Of a stretch of DNA of 64,000 nt, positions 1 to 12,523 are shown piece after piece; the stretch's first letter is position 1, and every line of letters begins with the position of its first letter. Location: positions 1,798,001 to 1,862,000 of the forward strand of contig LSAX01000002.1 of NCBI GenBank assembly GCA_001557505.1. The letters are read 5' to 3'. Source of the DNA: Reticulascus tulasneorum (taxonomy: Eukaryota; Ascomycota; Sordariomycetes; Glomerellales; Reticulascaceae). Under the pieces are notes generated by a model. The model saw nothing but the letters and a program-made list of their open reading frames with translations, had not been told where the DNA came from and did not search any database. Made by a program: the position numbers and the translations under genes.

Positions 1-3000
1 CGCCAACGAGATAGAGGAAGGCGATTTCCTCCTGTTGCAACATGTGCCCCAAGATTATTGCCGTCAAGATAAATTGAGTGAAGACTATTGCTCATCAGCA
101 AGGTTAGAATTGTTTCGGAACGGGTTCCAACCATACCGATAATCTTGTCATGCGGGCGGTTCGCAAGACGCCGCAAAATCGTGTCCTTGACTGCTGTCAG
201 CTTTGATCCTGCACTTACCGGCCCCCCGAAACCAAGTTCTCCATCATAATCATTTGATGCTACGTTGAAGAAAGCAGTTCCTTGCTCAGGGTTTGGCCTA
301 ACTCCGGACGCATCATGGCCTGGACGCTCCTCAAAAGGCGTGTCTATGTCCTTTCCCATGTATTCTAAAGCTTCATCCTCGGCCCAGGAGAGTGTCTCCA
401 TCGTCATCTTGTCTATAATCGAGCCATGGCACACTGGGCATCGGGACTTCTGTCGCGATATTAGCATGGGATTGCCTGTGCGAATTTGGATAGTTGCTTA
501 GCCTCATACCGGTGCCAATGCTTGTTGTTTTTGACGCCTGCCCTTCGTCTGCCTCGAAGGATTCATGTGGGTAGTGAGACAAAGGCCGCAAAAGATGTGA
601 CCGCACTGTTTCTGTTGTCAGTCCTACGATTGTCTCCACCAGAGGCAAGGCAAACGTACTTCTTCAATCTTTTCGGGGGCTGTTGGAGGTGATTTGTTGC
701 AAATGCCGCAACTCTCATCTTCAAGCTTCTTCTCTTCTTCCACCAGTTCCAGCAATCCGTCGAGGTTAAACTTTTGTCCAAAATCTGATTTTCCAAAGGG
801 TTCCAAGAACTCAGGCTCCCTAGGTTGCATTTCATCGGAACTAGCATGTGAGGACTTTTGTTTCCTCTTTGTACTTTGCCCCTGCTGCCTTCGAGACCAT
901 GATCCAATCTGCTTGTAGATCGGGTTCGAAGCAGTGATCATTTTCAGTCTGGACCTCAGATCCCGGAGTTGATCGAGACTGAGGTCTTCGCGGAAAAAGG
1001 GTTCCAGCAGATATGGATGCGACAGAAGCTGACGGAGGCGGAGGTTTCGCAGGTGACGGCCTTCTCCTTTGGAAAGGCCGTCGAAATAGTCGCCCACGAA
1101 GCTCCTAAAGTCAGTACGGAACTGACCTGTATTGCATTAGCCACAACTTACCTGTATATCGTTCTTTCCTGCGCAGAGAGGTCAATCCATTGGTCTCCAG
1201 TATGAGTTGTTGGCAGAGTGAGCACTTCCTCGCCCAAGAATTTGTCTTCTGGTAGTCTAAAGCAAAGTTAGGGCCGTTTACCAAGACTTGATTCACATAG
1301 TCTCACCGTCGATACATCACCATGGACATCAGACAATCCATCCTCGTCTTGCATTCCTTGGCCTCTTGTTCCGAGGCTCCTTTCTTCTTTATATTCGACT
1401 GTTAGCGGTCTTTCGGCGCGAACGGATCAGAGAAAGTGGATAAGACTGACCTTGCCCACTTTGCCAACGTAGACTTTTGTGAATTCTTCTGGGCTTTCCA
1501 TGAACTTGCACCCAATGAACTTCAACAGCGGGTAGCATTCTGCTTCTCGTTAGCTTTTGCTTGATTCATCTGTTGATGAACTAAATTGAATGACAGACCA
1601 TCTGGTTTGTTCGTGACTGGGGTTCCGCTGAGGGCCCAGTAATGTTTGGCATCTAGCATAGAGCAGGCGAAACAGCCTACCCAATGTGATCAGCCAACGG
1701 TATATCGACGTCGATCTGCGAAACTTACTACGCCCCTTGATATTCTTGATTTCATGGGCCTCGTCTAGGACCACACGGTACCACTGGATCTTGAAAAGAA
1801 TTCCAACCTCCTCCTCCATCGCTTTGTTAAATGCCTTTTCGTCTCCACTTTCCTTGTACCCTTCAATGGCTTCCCACCTCGATTTGGTGGGGAAGGCATT
1901 TCTGACTTCGGTGTATGTCGTGAGCCTGTGTATTACACTCGCATTAGTGGCATTTTTCGATTATTGGCACCAGTTTGGATTTCAGACTTACACAACAGTA
2001 GACTTTGCAAGGCTTTGGATACTGAGCTGATTGTTCCTCTGGCTATATTCAACCAAGCCATTCTTGAAGTCGGACTTTATATGGGTTTTGATTTGATCTC
2101 TCCATTCTTTGGATGGGCCAGCTCCGACCGCTCCAGGGAGGATGATTAGAGTAGCGCCTCGGAAACTCTCGATTTCTTCTTCCTTTGGAGGGTTGCCAAT
2201 GATGCAGGCCAGAGTGGATATTGTTTTTCCTAGGCCGGGCCGGTCAGCAATGATTCCACCAAATGGCGCAATCTCATCCAGCTCGCGCCTCATCATCCAA
2301 GCGGCTATCGTCCATTGGTAGTTTCGCAGAGAAGTGTTCATGTCAACATGTGTCCACTTGTCACCATCACTCTTGATCATCCTAGCACCAAAACACTTTC
2401 GTGCTTCTTTAAGATCTGTCTTCTGTGTCTTTGCATGTCGTGTATCGAAGTTCTTCGGCATGGCTCTCTTGACCCTTGTGAAATACTCCATCAGCGGTTT
2501 CCCCATGATGTTATCTGCATCCGAGTCCCGAAGGCCGGGGTGGCGAAGCTTAGCGACTCTTGCAGCGATTGTCTCATTTGTCAAAAAGTTGCTGCATGGT
2601 ATAGACCTGCGACTCATTATAGCCGCTTTTGGTGCCAATCTGCTGACTGTGGATATTGTCTGTGAGGTTTTTGGTCTCTTCGAATCCGTCGAATGTTGCA
2701 CATCATCGTCTCTGGGTCTTTTTTTGGCAAGTCGAATTTTCTCCTTTTCCTCGGCGATCTCATGCTGTCTAGCCATGTATTCTCGAGCATTTTTTGCTGG
2801 AGCACGTCGTTTTCTCTTCGGCACTTGAGTGATCTCCGCTGCAGACTTAGCCTTGCGACTGATAGGCGTGCGTGTAGCTCCATCATCCGCGACAGGCTTG
2901 TTTGCATTGCTTTCGGTGACAACATCCGTCCCAGTCACGTTGATCGCACTGTTACATCCCACAGTCACTCCAACTCTGTTGTAGTCTTCAATTTCTTCCG

Positions 3001-3658
3001 ATACCAGTTGAATGCGGGAATCAACTCGAGCAAGCTCAGTTTCTTGAAATCGAGTTGGCTGCTCGCAATCATTGATCTCTTCGAGAGAATTTTTCAGCTT
3101 CTGCAAAAATTCGAGTTCTTGCTTCATATAGGCGAGGCTGCTGCTCTCTCTACACAGCTGCCCATTCATGTTAGGGGCGGACAAATGTTCAAGATCGTGT
3201 CCAGGCCGGTATTCAGGCCGTTGTTCAGGATGGTGTTCAGAGCTGTCCGATTCATCAAATTCGAAACCGCCCATTTGATATCGGTGATTGTTATGTCTGG
3301 CGAATGAATTTGCCGAGTGTGAAGGAACTGCTTCGGAACCAAGGTGATCGAGTTGCGCTATATGACTTGCATTTTCAGCATCAAAGTCAAGTTCGAAGTC
3401 CGTCTGCAATAATGTTCTCTCCGCTTCTTTATCGCCAGGCACGTCTTGCGTGCCACTGTGGTGATGGTATTGTTCAGCAATTTCATGTCTTTCGTCTGCA
3501 AAAAATGGTTCAGGCTCTTGGTCGAGCGACTCGACTGCATCGTTCTCTATGTAATCCGGTCCACACATGTCTTGCCCTACCTCTCCTCTCACCTCTCCTT
3601 GCCCATCAGCTTCAAGCATATTTTGAATTATCAATAGCCCCTGCTCAGGTGTGCCCAT
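1..3658 (-). CDS. SNF2-family helicase with internal RING finger (Rad5/Rad16/ULS1 class), 3' end beyond the window
   Basis: Probable chromatin or DNA-repair ATPase and ubiquitin ligase acting in the nucleus. The ATG at 3658 opens a 1.67 kb exon: an acidic, low-complexity N-terminus of about 400 residues, then the first helicase lobe with Walker A read as DRPGLGKT (DEMGLGKT is usual). Later exons give DEAH (about 1760), SGTPVTN (motif III, about 1620) and a RING. The RING is rebuilt by removing an intron with a GTACGT donor and CTGAC branch near 600-650 and a second near 440-505. It then reads CxxC, CGHxxCxxC and CPVC. The second lobe starts near 1-190 with KIIVFTQF once one more intron is removed. 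The RING between the two lobes is the family hallmark. The gene leaves the window at base 1, so the C-terminus is not seen. At least eight introns are needed and some boundaries are uncertain. The exact orthologue is not assigned. Confidence 0.88.
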
Positions 3659-6600
3659 GGTGTTGGTGAATTGGTGTTAGAGTATAGTGATGGGACCCCG
3701 ATGCATATGATTAAGGGAGGCGGAGATGCCAAAGTCAGCAGCTGTTGCGATAGATTACGAGCAATGTGCCGATTGGGGCGATCGTTAGCGTTCTACTTGG
3801 AGCCACGTTCGACGATTGCACTTGCCATGTGCGTTTCTCGCCAAGAGGCAGCAAAGTTGGTATGTACTGATGAGTGCAGTTCTTGCTAAAAGCTCTGTCC
3901 CAGAGTCGAAGGAGCGGCCAGTAGCTCATGAATGGTGCAAGTGTTTAAGCTGAGGTTCCATATAACGGGTTCCAATATGTAGTAGGGAGGAGGAAGAAGA
4001 TGATAGCAGATTGTTGGTATGTTCAGAAGATGGCTGTCTCCATATATGTGATGTTTGGTTTCATTGAAGTTGGAATGCAGAAGCGAGTGATTTTGAGGAA
4101 GTGTGCGGTTTTGTCTCTTCAAGGCAGGAAGTAACCCCGTTTGGGAAGGTTGGAAGAGCCCCTTGTTTGAAAGACTCTGGATATGAATCTTTCTGACTTC
4201 AGATGAGGCAGTTGAAGCTCGATATTGTAGCGGAGATGTCATGGGATGTTATAGAGATGAATTTGGAGCAGGAAGAGAAGAAGGTCACGAAAGACGCCCG
4301 TTTAAGAATGCGCAGTCGGAGACGAGCTGCTGGCACTCGTCAGATTATTGGGAAGAAGGGGCTAGGCATGCTTATTACGCAATCAGAACTGGCTCTCTAG
4401 ATCTTAGGGAAGTTGAATTGAGGTTGTCTGTGACGTCTGCAAAGCTCCGGTACTCGAACAAAAGTGGCTGGCGTGTGTTTTAAATTCAACAGATATTCAC
4501 TCTCAACTCTAAGCATGGATCAAGTCCCAGCTATCTCACGCTGAAGACCAAGACTGAGATCACCCAGTCGTGATACCAGTGGTTATTCCGATATCATGAC
4601 ACTTTCAAACTAGAGCATTGTGCCGCCGAGATTACGCATGCACAAACTTACATTCATCGCCAAGAAAGACAGCATGGGTATCTTACATAAAATGGGTTCG
4701 ATAGTTTCATGTAAAAGTCTTGTCAAATTCTTCTTTGTGAAGTTGTCTGCTGTCAATTAGCATGAATAGCGAGTACACGTAAAGTAAGTGCTCATATTGC
4801 GGGCAGCCTCCTGACTGACTCCTTCGAGAGCAAGAGGAGGCTTACGCCAGCCGACCACACATGCATCTGGGTCGCCCGAATCGTTCGTGTTGGAGAATTT
4901 GGCAGGATGAACCAGAGATGTGGGTAGCTGGTATCTGAATCGGCTATCACGTTCTGAAGCACCATTACGCCGTAGAGGAATCGGGCTCGCCAAGGAACTA
5001 TGCTGCATGCCCAAGCAAGGGCTCTCGATTCCGTGCTGCAAGGCTGGTAACTATCTGAAGACAATGATGTGAGGACCTCCAGCTTGGGGTGGGTGGGTGG
5101 ACGGACGGATGCCTAGGTGGCCCCTGCCACCCCAGGAGAAGCTTAACCTTAAGGCTGGGACCGACCGCCAATGATGTGTGCTGGACGACATTGCGGCGCC
5201 CGATAGGGGAATTTGGGGGGTCAGCTTTGGCGCATTCAGCACAGACAAATACAGGGCTTGGCGGTAAAAGGGATTTTCCCTGTTAGCGCCGGAGGGAGGG
5301 GAGGTGACGAAATATCCGATCATGTGGGATGACCCTGGATCTTCCAGTGAGGAGTAGCTTACCCAGGGCTGATAATTAATGTCCATGCTAAGAATCTAAG
5401 GTACCTAGCATATAGAGGTCACTTGTTTTATTCTGCTGGAAGTTCATTATATGTATGGACTGGCGTAGTAAATGATCCAACTTCTGCTCGAATCATGAGT
5501 ATGCAGAGTGCGAGTATTGAGCTCGCGTTGGGTTAATTATTGTGACAGGTCCCGCATCGCTCGTCACCTGGTTGGCGGTCCGCGCCCCATGATCCTCCTA
5601 CAGTACCCGACTTTTCATCGCGAGACCCGGCAAGGAGAGGGGCCCCCCCACTCGACCAACTAAGCCAGAAAAGCCGCTACACAAACAGCCCCAGTGCCAA
5701 CACTACCTCCCCACCCAGGTATTCAAAGACAGACGAGTACGCTATTGTTTTTGTGAGATGACTTAGATCAGCGGGTATCGTTTAATTAATTTCTTTCGAC
5801 AATTGGCCGCCCATACCGCATACTGATCAAGTCACACGTTCAGCCCTTGCTTGCCTTCCCACACACGCACGCGTACTATGTACACACACCGCCTGCTCCA
5901 TTTCGCGTCACTTCGTCTCGCCCCCTGCCCTTGACGGCCTCATCACATTTGGCCCAAGGTACCATGCCTAGGAGGCAGCAAAGCACAGCACAGCACAGCA
6001 CAGCACAGCACACGACCTCTGCGGTTGCATTTTGCGGCGGGTGGAGGCTGCGTGAATTGGCCAAGAGGCGTAGCAATCGCCGAGGATTGCCTCGCCGCTT
6101 CCCCGCTGATGTGCCCCTCCGATCTTCAGCTCGCATACGCGGAGCTACACTACATACGCTGCCTACATTGCTACCGTCGTATGTACCATCCATTAGCTGG
6201 CTATTATGGAGACCGATGGCCCTTTGAAATTCCCGACTTTTGAGATCATTGGGCTTGGCGGTACCGAGGATGACGCATCGTTGATGGTAGGTATGCAGTG
6301 AGTGCCAGAATTGTGATGAGTGAGACTTCTCAGGACAGGCAGGCCCATCGATCGAACCGCTCGCATAACTGGCAACCCAATGGCCAATACTTGGTTGCTT
6401 TTCTTCCTGTGCCTTTGGAGGGCCCCGTCGCGCGCCATCCTCATGCGCAAGCCATGTCAGCCACCGCTTCCGATTCCTCCCACCGCATCCTCGATGATCC
6501 AGCGGGATGACCCTGTGATCAAAGCACACCGCAGCCAACCCATTGGCCAAGATCGACCCATTTAAGCCTCAGAACGCTAAGGGCTTGTGTCTAGCTGCGT

Positions 6601-7322
6601 TGTCTTGCATTTCCCGCATTTAATGTTTTTCTTGTGCCCCATTCCCTGCTTTCCGAGCTGGGGTGCAGCCCATTTATTTGAAGCTGCTGCCCACACCCAG
6701 ATTCCGACTGCCGGCGGAGGAGCTTTTCCCACCACTGGGCCCTGCTGTCATCCGAATAAATTCTCGTTCGATCCCTTCTTCCTACTCACCGCTCACGGGT
6801 CTCTTTCTGATCGGTCCCCGATTCTGCAATCGTTCGACTTTCGGGTATCATTCCGTACGATCTCGGTCGGACCTTTCCCCCAACCGTTGGTTTCGCTGGT
6901 CGGTGAGAAGAGAGGTGGATTTGCGTAGGGCTGGTGCACGTCTTCGTTGCCTTGGAAAGCACCCTCAAACCCAGGCTCTCGACGTCACAAGCACCACCCG
7001 GTTTTGTTGGAAAGACCGTTCAGAGGATATCGTCGAGAACGAAGGCACAAACTGCGACAGGAGCACATCGCGGAATTTGACGTCTTCCTAGAATCTGGAC
7101 AACTGCCCTAGAATCGCTCAACAACACCTAGGTACTTTTCTGGACTCCCTCCCCCCCACCCACCAGGGCTACCTGCCTTCTGATACGAAGAGTCCTCTTG
7201 CATCACTATCATGGCCTATCCGATGGCTTTATGACGATTGAATTAAGCTAAGGACTGCTTCACGTCGAATGGTTGTGTCGTCGATTCACGACCCAAATCG
7301 TGCGTGTTAGTCATCTCCCTCG
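3659..7322. other. Intergenic region between the SNF2-RING gene and the GPCR gene
   Basis: About 3.7 kb without a supported gene. Open frames on both strands look like chance frames with no recognisable domain. The stretch from about 6580 to 7320 is rich in pyrimidine tracts and probably holds the promoter and 5' leader of the GPCR gene. A pentanucleotide repeat lies at 5982-6011. Confidence 0.5.
5982..6011. repeat. (AGCAC)n microsatellite, six copies
   Basis: Six perfect copies of AGCAC in a row. On the minus strand this makes a 224-residue frame with an Ala-Val-Leu-Cys-Cys repeat, which I regard as spurious. Confidence 0.9.
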
Positions 7323-9234
7323 ATGGCTCCTCGATCAGGTGGCCTGGCAATGGCTGCCATGGCAGCCAGAGACATCCTCAGAAGGCGAGATGACACGGAT
7401 GATTACGACAGCATTCCCTCTGGTCTGAGCGATAGCCAAATCTACATCTTGAAGTCGGTCTCGCTCTCAGTTGCCAGCTTGAGTGTTGCATCCGTGATGC
7501 TAACATTCTACTGGTTCCTGCGCATGAGACGAAGCTTCAGGCATGAGTAAGTCGCCCGCCGAATGATATGCACATGCAGAAAGCTGACGGGCACAAAGTC
7601 TCATCATGCTCCTGATTTCAAGCGACATGCTCAAAGCACTATGGTTTATGATCTTCCCCATCGTTGACTTCCTCCACGGGCCCGTCAGATCCTCGTCCAC
7701 TTTCTGCCAAGTCAGCGGCTTTTTCCTGTCTGTCGGCATCGAAGCATCAGACATCGCCGTGTTTCTGATCGCACTCCACACCGCCCTCTACATATTCAGG
7801 CCTCGCCACAGCGGAGGCCAGAATGGCCTCTACCCTTACCGACGCATGGCATACGCCACCTTCGTCATCTTTCCAATCGTCATGGCCTCCCTGGCATTCA
7901 TCAACACTGAGGGCTACGCGAACAACGGCGAATACTGCTATCTGCCTGTTCGACCGGCTTGGACCAAGTTGGCACTCAGTTGGGTTCCCCGATACATCAT
8001 CCTTTTGACCATCATCCTCCTGTATGGATGCATCTATCTCTACGTCACTCTGCTCATGCGGCGGTTTGGGCGGGCCAGCACCATGCGAAGATCCAGCGCA
8101 TTCCCAGCTGCCGATGATGATGAGAGGCGCCAATATAGAGAACATACGCCCTCCGTCCCGCCTATGCCACCAATATCGTGTCATGGGCTTATTCCCTCCG
8201 CTTCAGCATCGCGCCGAGGGTCTGCAACCTCGACCGCTGATCGGGAGCGTCAACAATCTGTATCCACAGTCAGCACCTTGAAGACTGACCCGGATCTGTA
8301 TCCATATCCGGCGTCCAGGCATTCTCCCCAACAGTCTGGAGTAAAGCCGACGGTTCACTGGAATTGGTCAGGCTTTGGCCCCGTTGCAAACCGCGATCCT
8401 GGAGGTCGAGAACGGAGTGCAACGGAGCACGAGACCGCCAGTTCGCAACTGTCTCTATCATCTCCAATCTACGAATCAATCTCGCACCCCCTTCCAACTC
8501 ACTCTGCTAATATCCGGCGCGCGACGTCGGAACAAATGTCTTCTGGCGAACCGACGCCAATTCGAAAGAGTGGTGGCAGCTTTTGGCACCGACCCCTCGG
8601 AAACGGCGTTGCCTCTCCATCCCGCGCGCCGTCGGTGCCCAATTTATTCTCTGTTCTTCGCCGCGGTCCTTCGACGGCATCGTCGGGCTCCACAACATCG
8701 TCGTCCGTCTTCCTGTCACCCTCGGCGGTCGACGCCTCGGGCATGGCTAAAACGCGAGATAAGATACGCCGCCAGCTTCGCCTGCTCTTCATTTACCCCC
8801 TTGTGTACATTTTGATCTGGTTCGTGCCTTTCATATCTCATCTTCTTCGATGGGATGACCCCAAGCACTCGGGGCCCTTTGGCGTCGTCTTGATGTCCCT
8901 GATCAGCCTGTCCGTCCAGGGTACCGTGAATTCGTGGTTGTTCTCCACAAGGGAGAAGCCCTGGCGGCATGTGCGAGGCTCGGGGTCCGGACAGCGTCTG
9001 TGGAAACATATCGTGGGGTGTTGTGGATTACGAAAGAGAGGGGTGGCCCGTATGGGGCGCACAAGAGAAGAAATGCTAGTTGACGGACGAATCGCAAGGA
9101 CGAGAAGAGACGAGGAGATTGCAGAGAGACGAATGAGACTGGGAGAGCCGAGAAGCATGCGGCACTGGTGGGATCGGATGGAGAGCGATGGCGTTGACGA
9201 AGACGACGAAGACGGCAATCATGAGCGTTATTAG
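7323..9234 (+). CDS. Git3/Gpr1-type G-protein-coupled receptor (GprC/GprD-like)
   Basis: Plasma-membrane seven-helix receptor of the fungal Git3 family, which signals glucose or other nutrients to the G-alpha/cAMP pathway. Exons are 7323-7546 and 7599-9234 (619 aa); the join rebuilds a conserved RHDLIMLL segment at the start of helix 2. Hydrophobic segments lie near residues 41-65, 76-96, 107-140, 153-172 and 199-225. A third cytoplasmic loop of about 230 residues, rich in Ser and Pro, follows; then two last helices and an Arg-rich, acidic-ended cytoplasmic tail. A long loop 3 and the order Git3-N then Git3-C are usual for the family. The ligand cannot be told from sequence. A cAMP-receptor-like (CrlA) relative is the alternative, but the helix 2 motif favours Gpr1/Git3. 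Confidence 0.88.
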
Positions 9235-9609
9235 ACAGGAATGTACCAAATGCATCGGGGGAAAAGGTCGGACCTGGAGCATATTGATAGCGGCATAGGA
9301 AGATGGCATGATACCCCTATTATGAGATCTGGGCGAGGTTATGGGCTCGCACGGCAGCACTAGCGGCGTTGAATGGCTTTGATTGAGTTACTGGGAACAT
9401 GGGACGGCGTTGCGCTTGGTCATTTGTACATTCAAGGAGCCATAGTTTATATCCCATGAAATGTAGTGGCGCAACATCTTGAACTTCTGCATTGCTTCAG
9501 CCTTGCCCTCGCCCTAGTAGACCTATTCGTAGGTAAAGATGCCCTCCCAAGTATCCAACTCCAATTTCGTCATCCCATCATCAAGCATCAAGAGAAACCA
9601 GTCTGCAAA
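9235..9609. other. Convergent 3' intergenic region
   Basis: Lies between the ends of the GPCR gene (plus) and the glutamine amidotransferase gene (minus). It probably holds both 3' ends. Nothing else is seen. Confidence 0.4.
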
Positions 9610-10459
9610 TCACTCCTTCAAAAAGTTCATAAACGCCCTCGCAACAAGAACACCGTCGTGTTCGACCCGGGCCCGCGCCAACGCATCCGTGTACAACTCG
9701 TCGTTGAATATGCCCGCCTTATGCCTGGCATTGAGTATCTCCGTGACGATTTCTTCCGTGAACTCGGGATGCCCCTGGACCGTGATGTATTTCCTCGGGG
9801 AATACATTCCCTGCACGGGGCAAATATCCGTATACGCTAGGGCCTCGGACCCCGGAGGAAACTCGGTGACCACGTCGCGATGCATCTGGTGGATTCGCTT
9901 CCCGTAAATGTCAGCATGTCAGTCATCCCGTGGTCCAGGGTGGGGCAGTGTCAGGAAAGGGCATCGTATTATTAGCAATACGCACCATCTTATCCATTCC
10001 AAAGATCTCCTTCCCCTTTGGCGTGAGATCGACGTCCGTCACGGCGATTTCCCACCCTATCGGGTTCCTCTGCACCTTAATTCCCATTGCCCTCCCGACG
10101 ATCTGGTGCCCGAAGCAAACACCGATGACCCTGACCCTGCCACCGTCGATTGCCTTCTTCGTGTACTCCACGAGTTTGACGATGAAGTCCGAGTCCTCGA
10201 AAGCACTGTGTTTCGACCCCGTTATGAGAATAGCGTCTATCTCGTCAAGTGAGGGATATGCGTTGAGGTCGTTCACGATGTCGTGGATGGAGATGTCAAG
10301 CACAGAACCCAGGGGCTGAGGAGGGTCGGAGGCAAGACAAGCGGAGCGCAGGAGGGCAGTGAAGACGCCTCCATATCCTCCATACTGTTCCTTTGTGTTT
10401 GGTTGAGGCGTGTCGGCCTCGAGTATGGCGAGCCTCAACGGCGCTGGCTGGGAGCCCAT
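9610..10459 (-). CDS. Class I glutamine amidotransferase-like protein
   Basis: Stand-alone GATase1 domain protein of 253 aa. Exons are 10459-9986 and 9897-9610, with donor GTGCGT and an acceptor after GGGAAG, joined in phase 0. The nucleophile Cys115 lies in GVCFGHQI, and His201 with Glu203 in QGHPEF complete the triad. No synthase domain is attached, so this is not GMP synthase itself. It resembles the fungal YLR126C-type family of unknown substrate, where glutamine or gamma-glutamyl peptide hydrolysis is expected. It diverges from the exopolyphosphatase gene, with about 570 bases between the two starts. Confidence 0.85.
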
Positions 10460-11032
10460 TGTACGTGATAACCCCGCTAGCTCTTGTGGCCGTAGAAACC
10501 CAGTTGAGATGAGGTGAAAGATCCAAGAAGAAGCAAATATATTAAAAGATTAAAACGTCCCAGGCATACAAGAAGCCGAGCTGGCCGTCGGTATATATAC
10601 TTTCAGAAAGGAAAAAAAAAACTAGCAGATGTAAAAACAGAATAGATGGGCATATGGAGCCACCGCCTCGGCAGCCGCAAATCAATGTAAAGGGCGTTAG
10701 CTAAAAGCAAATGGGCGCCAGGTGTATGGTCCCCGGAAGACTGGCACCAAATCGCCGATAGCGGGGAGGCGATAGGCAGAACTTGAGCGGTGAAGCTGCA
10801 GCTTCCCTGGGTGTTGCCGATTGGACCTGATGTCATCAGTGGTCAATGCGGGAGCTGGCAATGACAAAATCTCGAACTCAACAGTTGTTGTGCAGTTGGG
10901 ACCTTAGAACATGTATCCCCCCTGTCCGTACTGGTTCCAAGTTTGTTGTTAACCGTACGCCTGACGGCCTAAGCCTGCTGAAGACACACATGTAAGAATA
11001 TCATTGAAGAAATACCGAGTGGCATACCAAAC
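10460..11032. promoter_or_regulatory. Divergent intergenic region (amidotransferase / PPX1)
   Basis: 573 bases between two divergent starts, expected to hold both promoters. A minus-strand frame crosses it but shows no recognisable protein. A long A-run lies near 10611-10620. Confidence 0.4.
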
Positions 11033-12267
11033 ATGCCTCCAAGAACATCCCTCCGCGCGTTCTTGACGACCGCGAGGACCGCACTTACCGCCCCCTCCAG
11101 CCAGCGGCCAAATCCGTTGACGTTCGTAGTAGGAAATGAATCTGCAGGTTGGTTGCCTTTGATGTTGGAAATGCCAGGAGGTTGACCTTGCAAGATCTCG
11201 ACTCGCTCTGTTCCGCGCTGGTCTTTGCCTACCTGCGTACTACCACCCCGCCCTACACATTGCATGTCCCGATCTCGAACCTCCCTCGCGATGACCTGGC
11301 TCTGCGACCGGAGATGGCAGCCGTGCTGCAACATGCGGAGCTAAAGCCAAGCGACCTGATCACACTCGACGACTTGCCCACCGGAGAGCATGCGTTGGTG
11401 CCGGATAACACGCGGTGGGTGCTGGTGGACCATAACGCGTTGACTGGAGATCTGGCGAACATTTACGCCTCCCAGGTTGTGGGTTGCGTAGACCACCACG
11501 CGGATGAAGGAAAAGTTCCTCCAAAAAGTGGCGACGAGCCCAGAGTCATCGAGAAGTGTGGCAGCTGCATGAGCCTCGTGGTTGACTATTGCCGCCCTGC
11601 CTGGGAGTCGCAGATCGCTAAACGGGAAAGGGAGGATGCAGCAGAGTTGGACTCTCACTTGGCACTTGTGTCACTTGCTCCGATACTCATTGATACAACC
11701 AACTTGGGATCAAAGGAAAAAACGAAGGAGACAGACGTCAAAACAGTATCCTTTCTTGAGCAACTGGCTAGCAAAGATTACAATCGGGACGCCTTTTTTA
11801 AGGAGATATCACGGGTCAAAGAGGACATTTCTGGATTGAGCCTTCGCGATATTTTCCGCAAAGACTACAAGCAGTGGAATGACGGCTCTGCTACCCTCGG
11901 CGTGGCGAGCGTAGTCCAGAACCTCGACTTCTTGGTAAAGAAGGCTGGCAGTGACGATGCCTTCCTCGAAGCGTTCCGCAAGTGGGCGGAAGAGAGGAAG
12001 CTGGATGCCGGCGCGATTATGACAACGTCCCATCCCGATAACAAGTTCCGTAGGGAGCTGCTCCTGTGGACCTTCAACGAAAAGGCGGTTGCTGCTGCAA
12101 AGGACTTCACGCAACGCAACGGAGACGAGCTCGGCCTCGAGAGCTGGGACAATGGAAGGATGGAGACGGAGGGGAAGGGCGAATGGAGGAAGCTATGGCG
12201 GCAAAACAACCTGTCGCATAGTCGCAAGCAAGTCGCACCGTTATTGCGGGACTCACTCAAAAAGTAA
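11033..12267 (+). CDS. ppx1: Exopolyphosphatase, DHH family (PPX1-like)
   Basis: Hydrolyses inorganic polyphosphate from its ends, in cytosol or mitochondrial matrix. An ATG at 11033 opens a 115-base exon. Splicing 11147 to 11195 (donor GTTGGT, acceptor TTGCAAG) joins it to the long exon and rebuilds the DHH motif I NESADLDSLC (residues 35-44), which the long exon alone lacks. Further metal ligands are seen in VDHN (117-119) and VDHH (138-140), followed by a DHHA2-type C-terminal half. The 395-residue product is close to yeast Ppx1 (397). Without the short first exon the enzyme would lack two metal-binding aspartates. The Arg/Thr-rich N-terminus could be a weak mitochondrial presequence. Confidence 0.9.
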
Positions 12268-12523
12268 GAGACTGCTAATGATTCCCGGTGCTGCGTATGC
12301 ATATTCTCAGAGGAGACAATAGGTTTATATTGATGGTCATTTGCACATTGGAGTTATTGGATGCGCCGAGGTAGTCTCTGTGGGGAATCTCTGCCGAGTA
12401 TTTTGGGAATATCTTGCCTGCTACTGAAACATGAATATACCATTGGAACTTAGCGTCTTGTTGCAGCCGGCTCGCAGAACATCTGATCATCCAGAGTCTC
12501 TTTTCCTCCTCACTCCTCTCCGT

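Noticed and set aside
5876..6550. 224-residue minus-strand frame
   Set aside because: It runs through the AGCAC microsatellite, has no domain and is likely a chance frame.
8024..8815. Frames in other phases within the GPCR loop region
   Set aside because: Shadows of the receptor coding sequence, caused by its GC-rich Ser/Pro codons.
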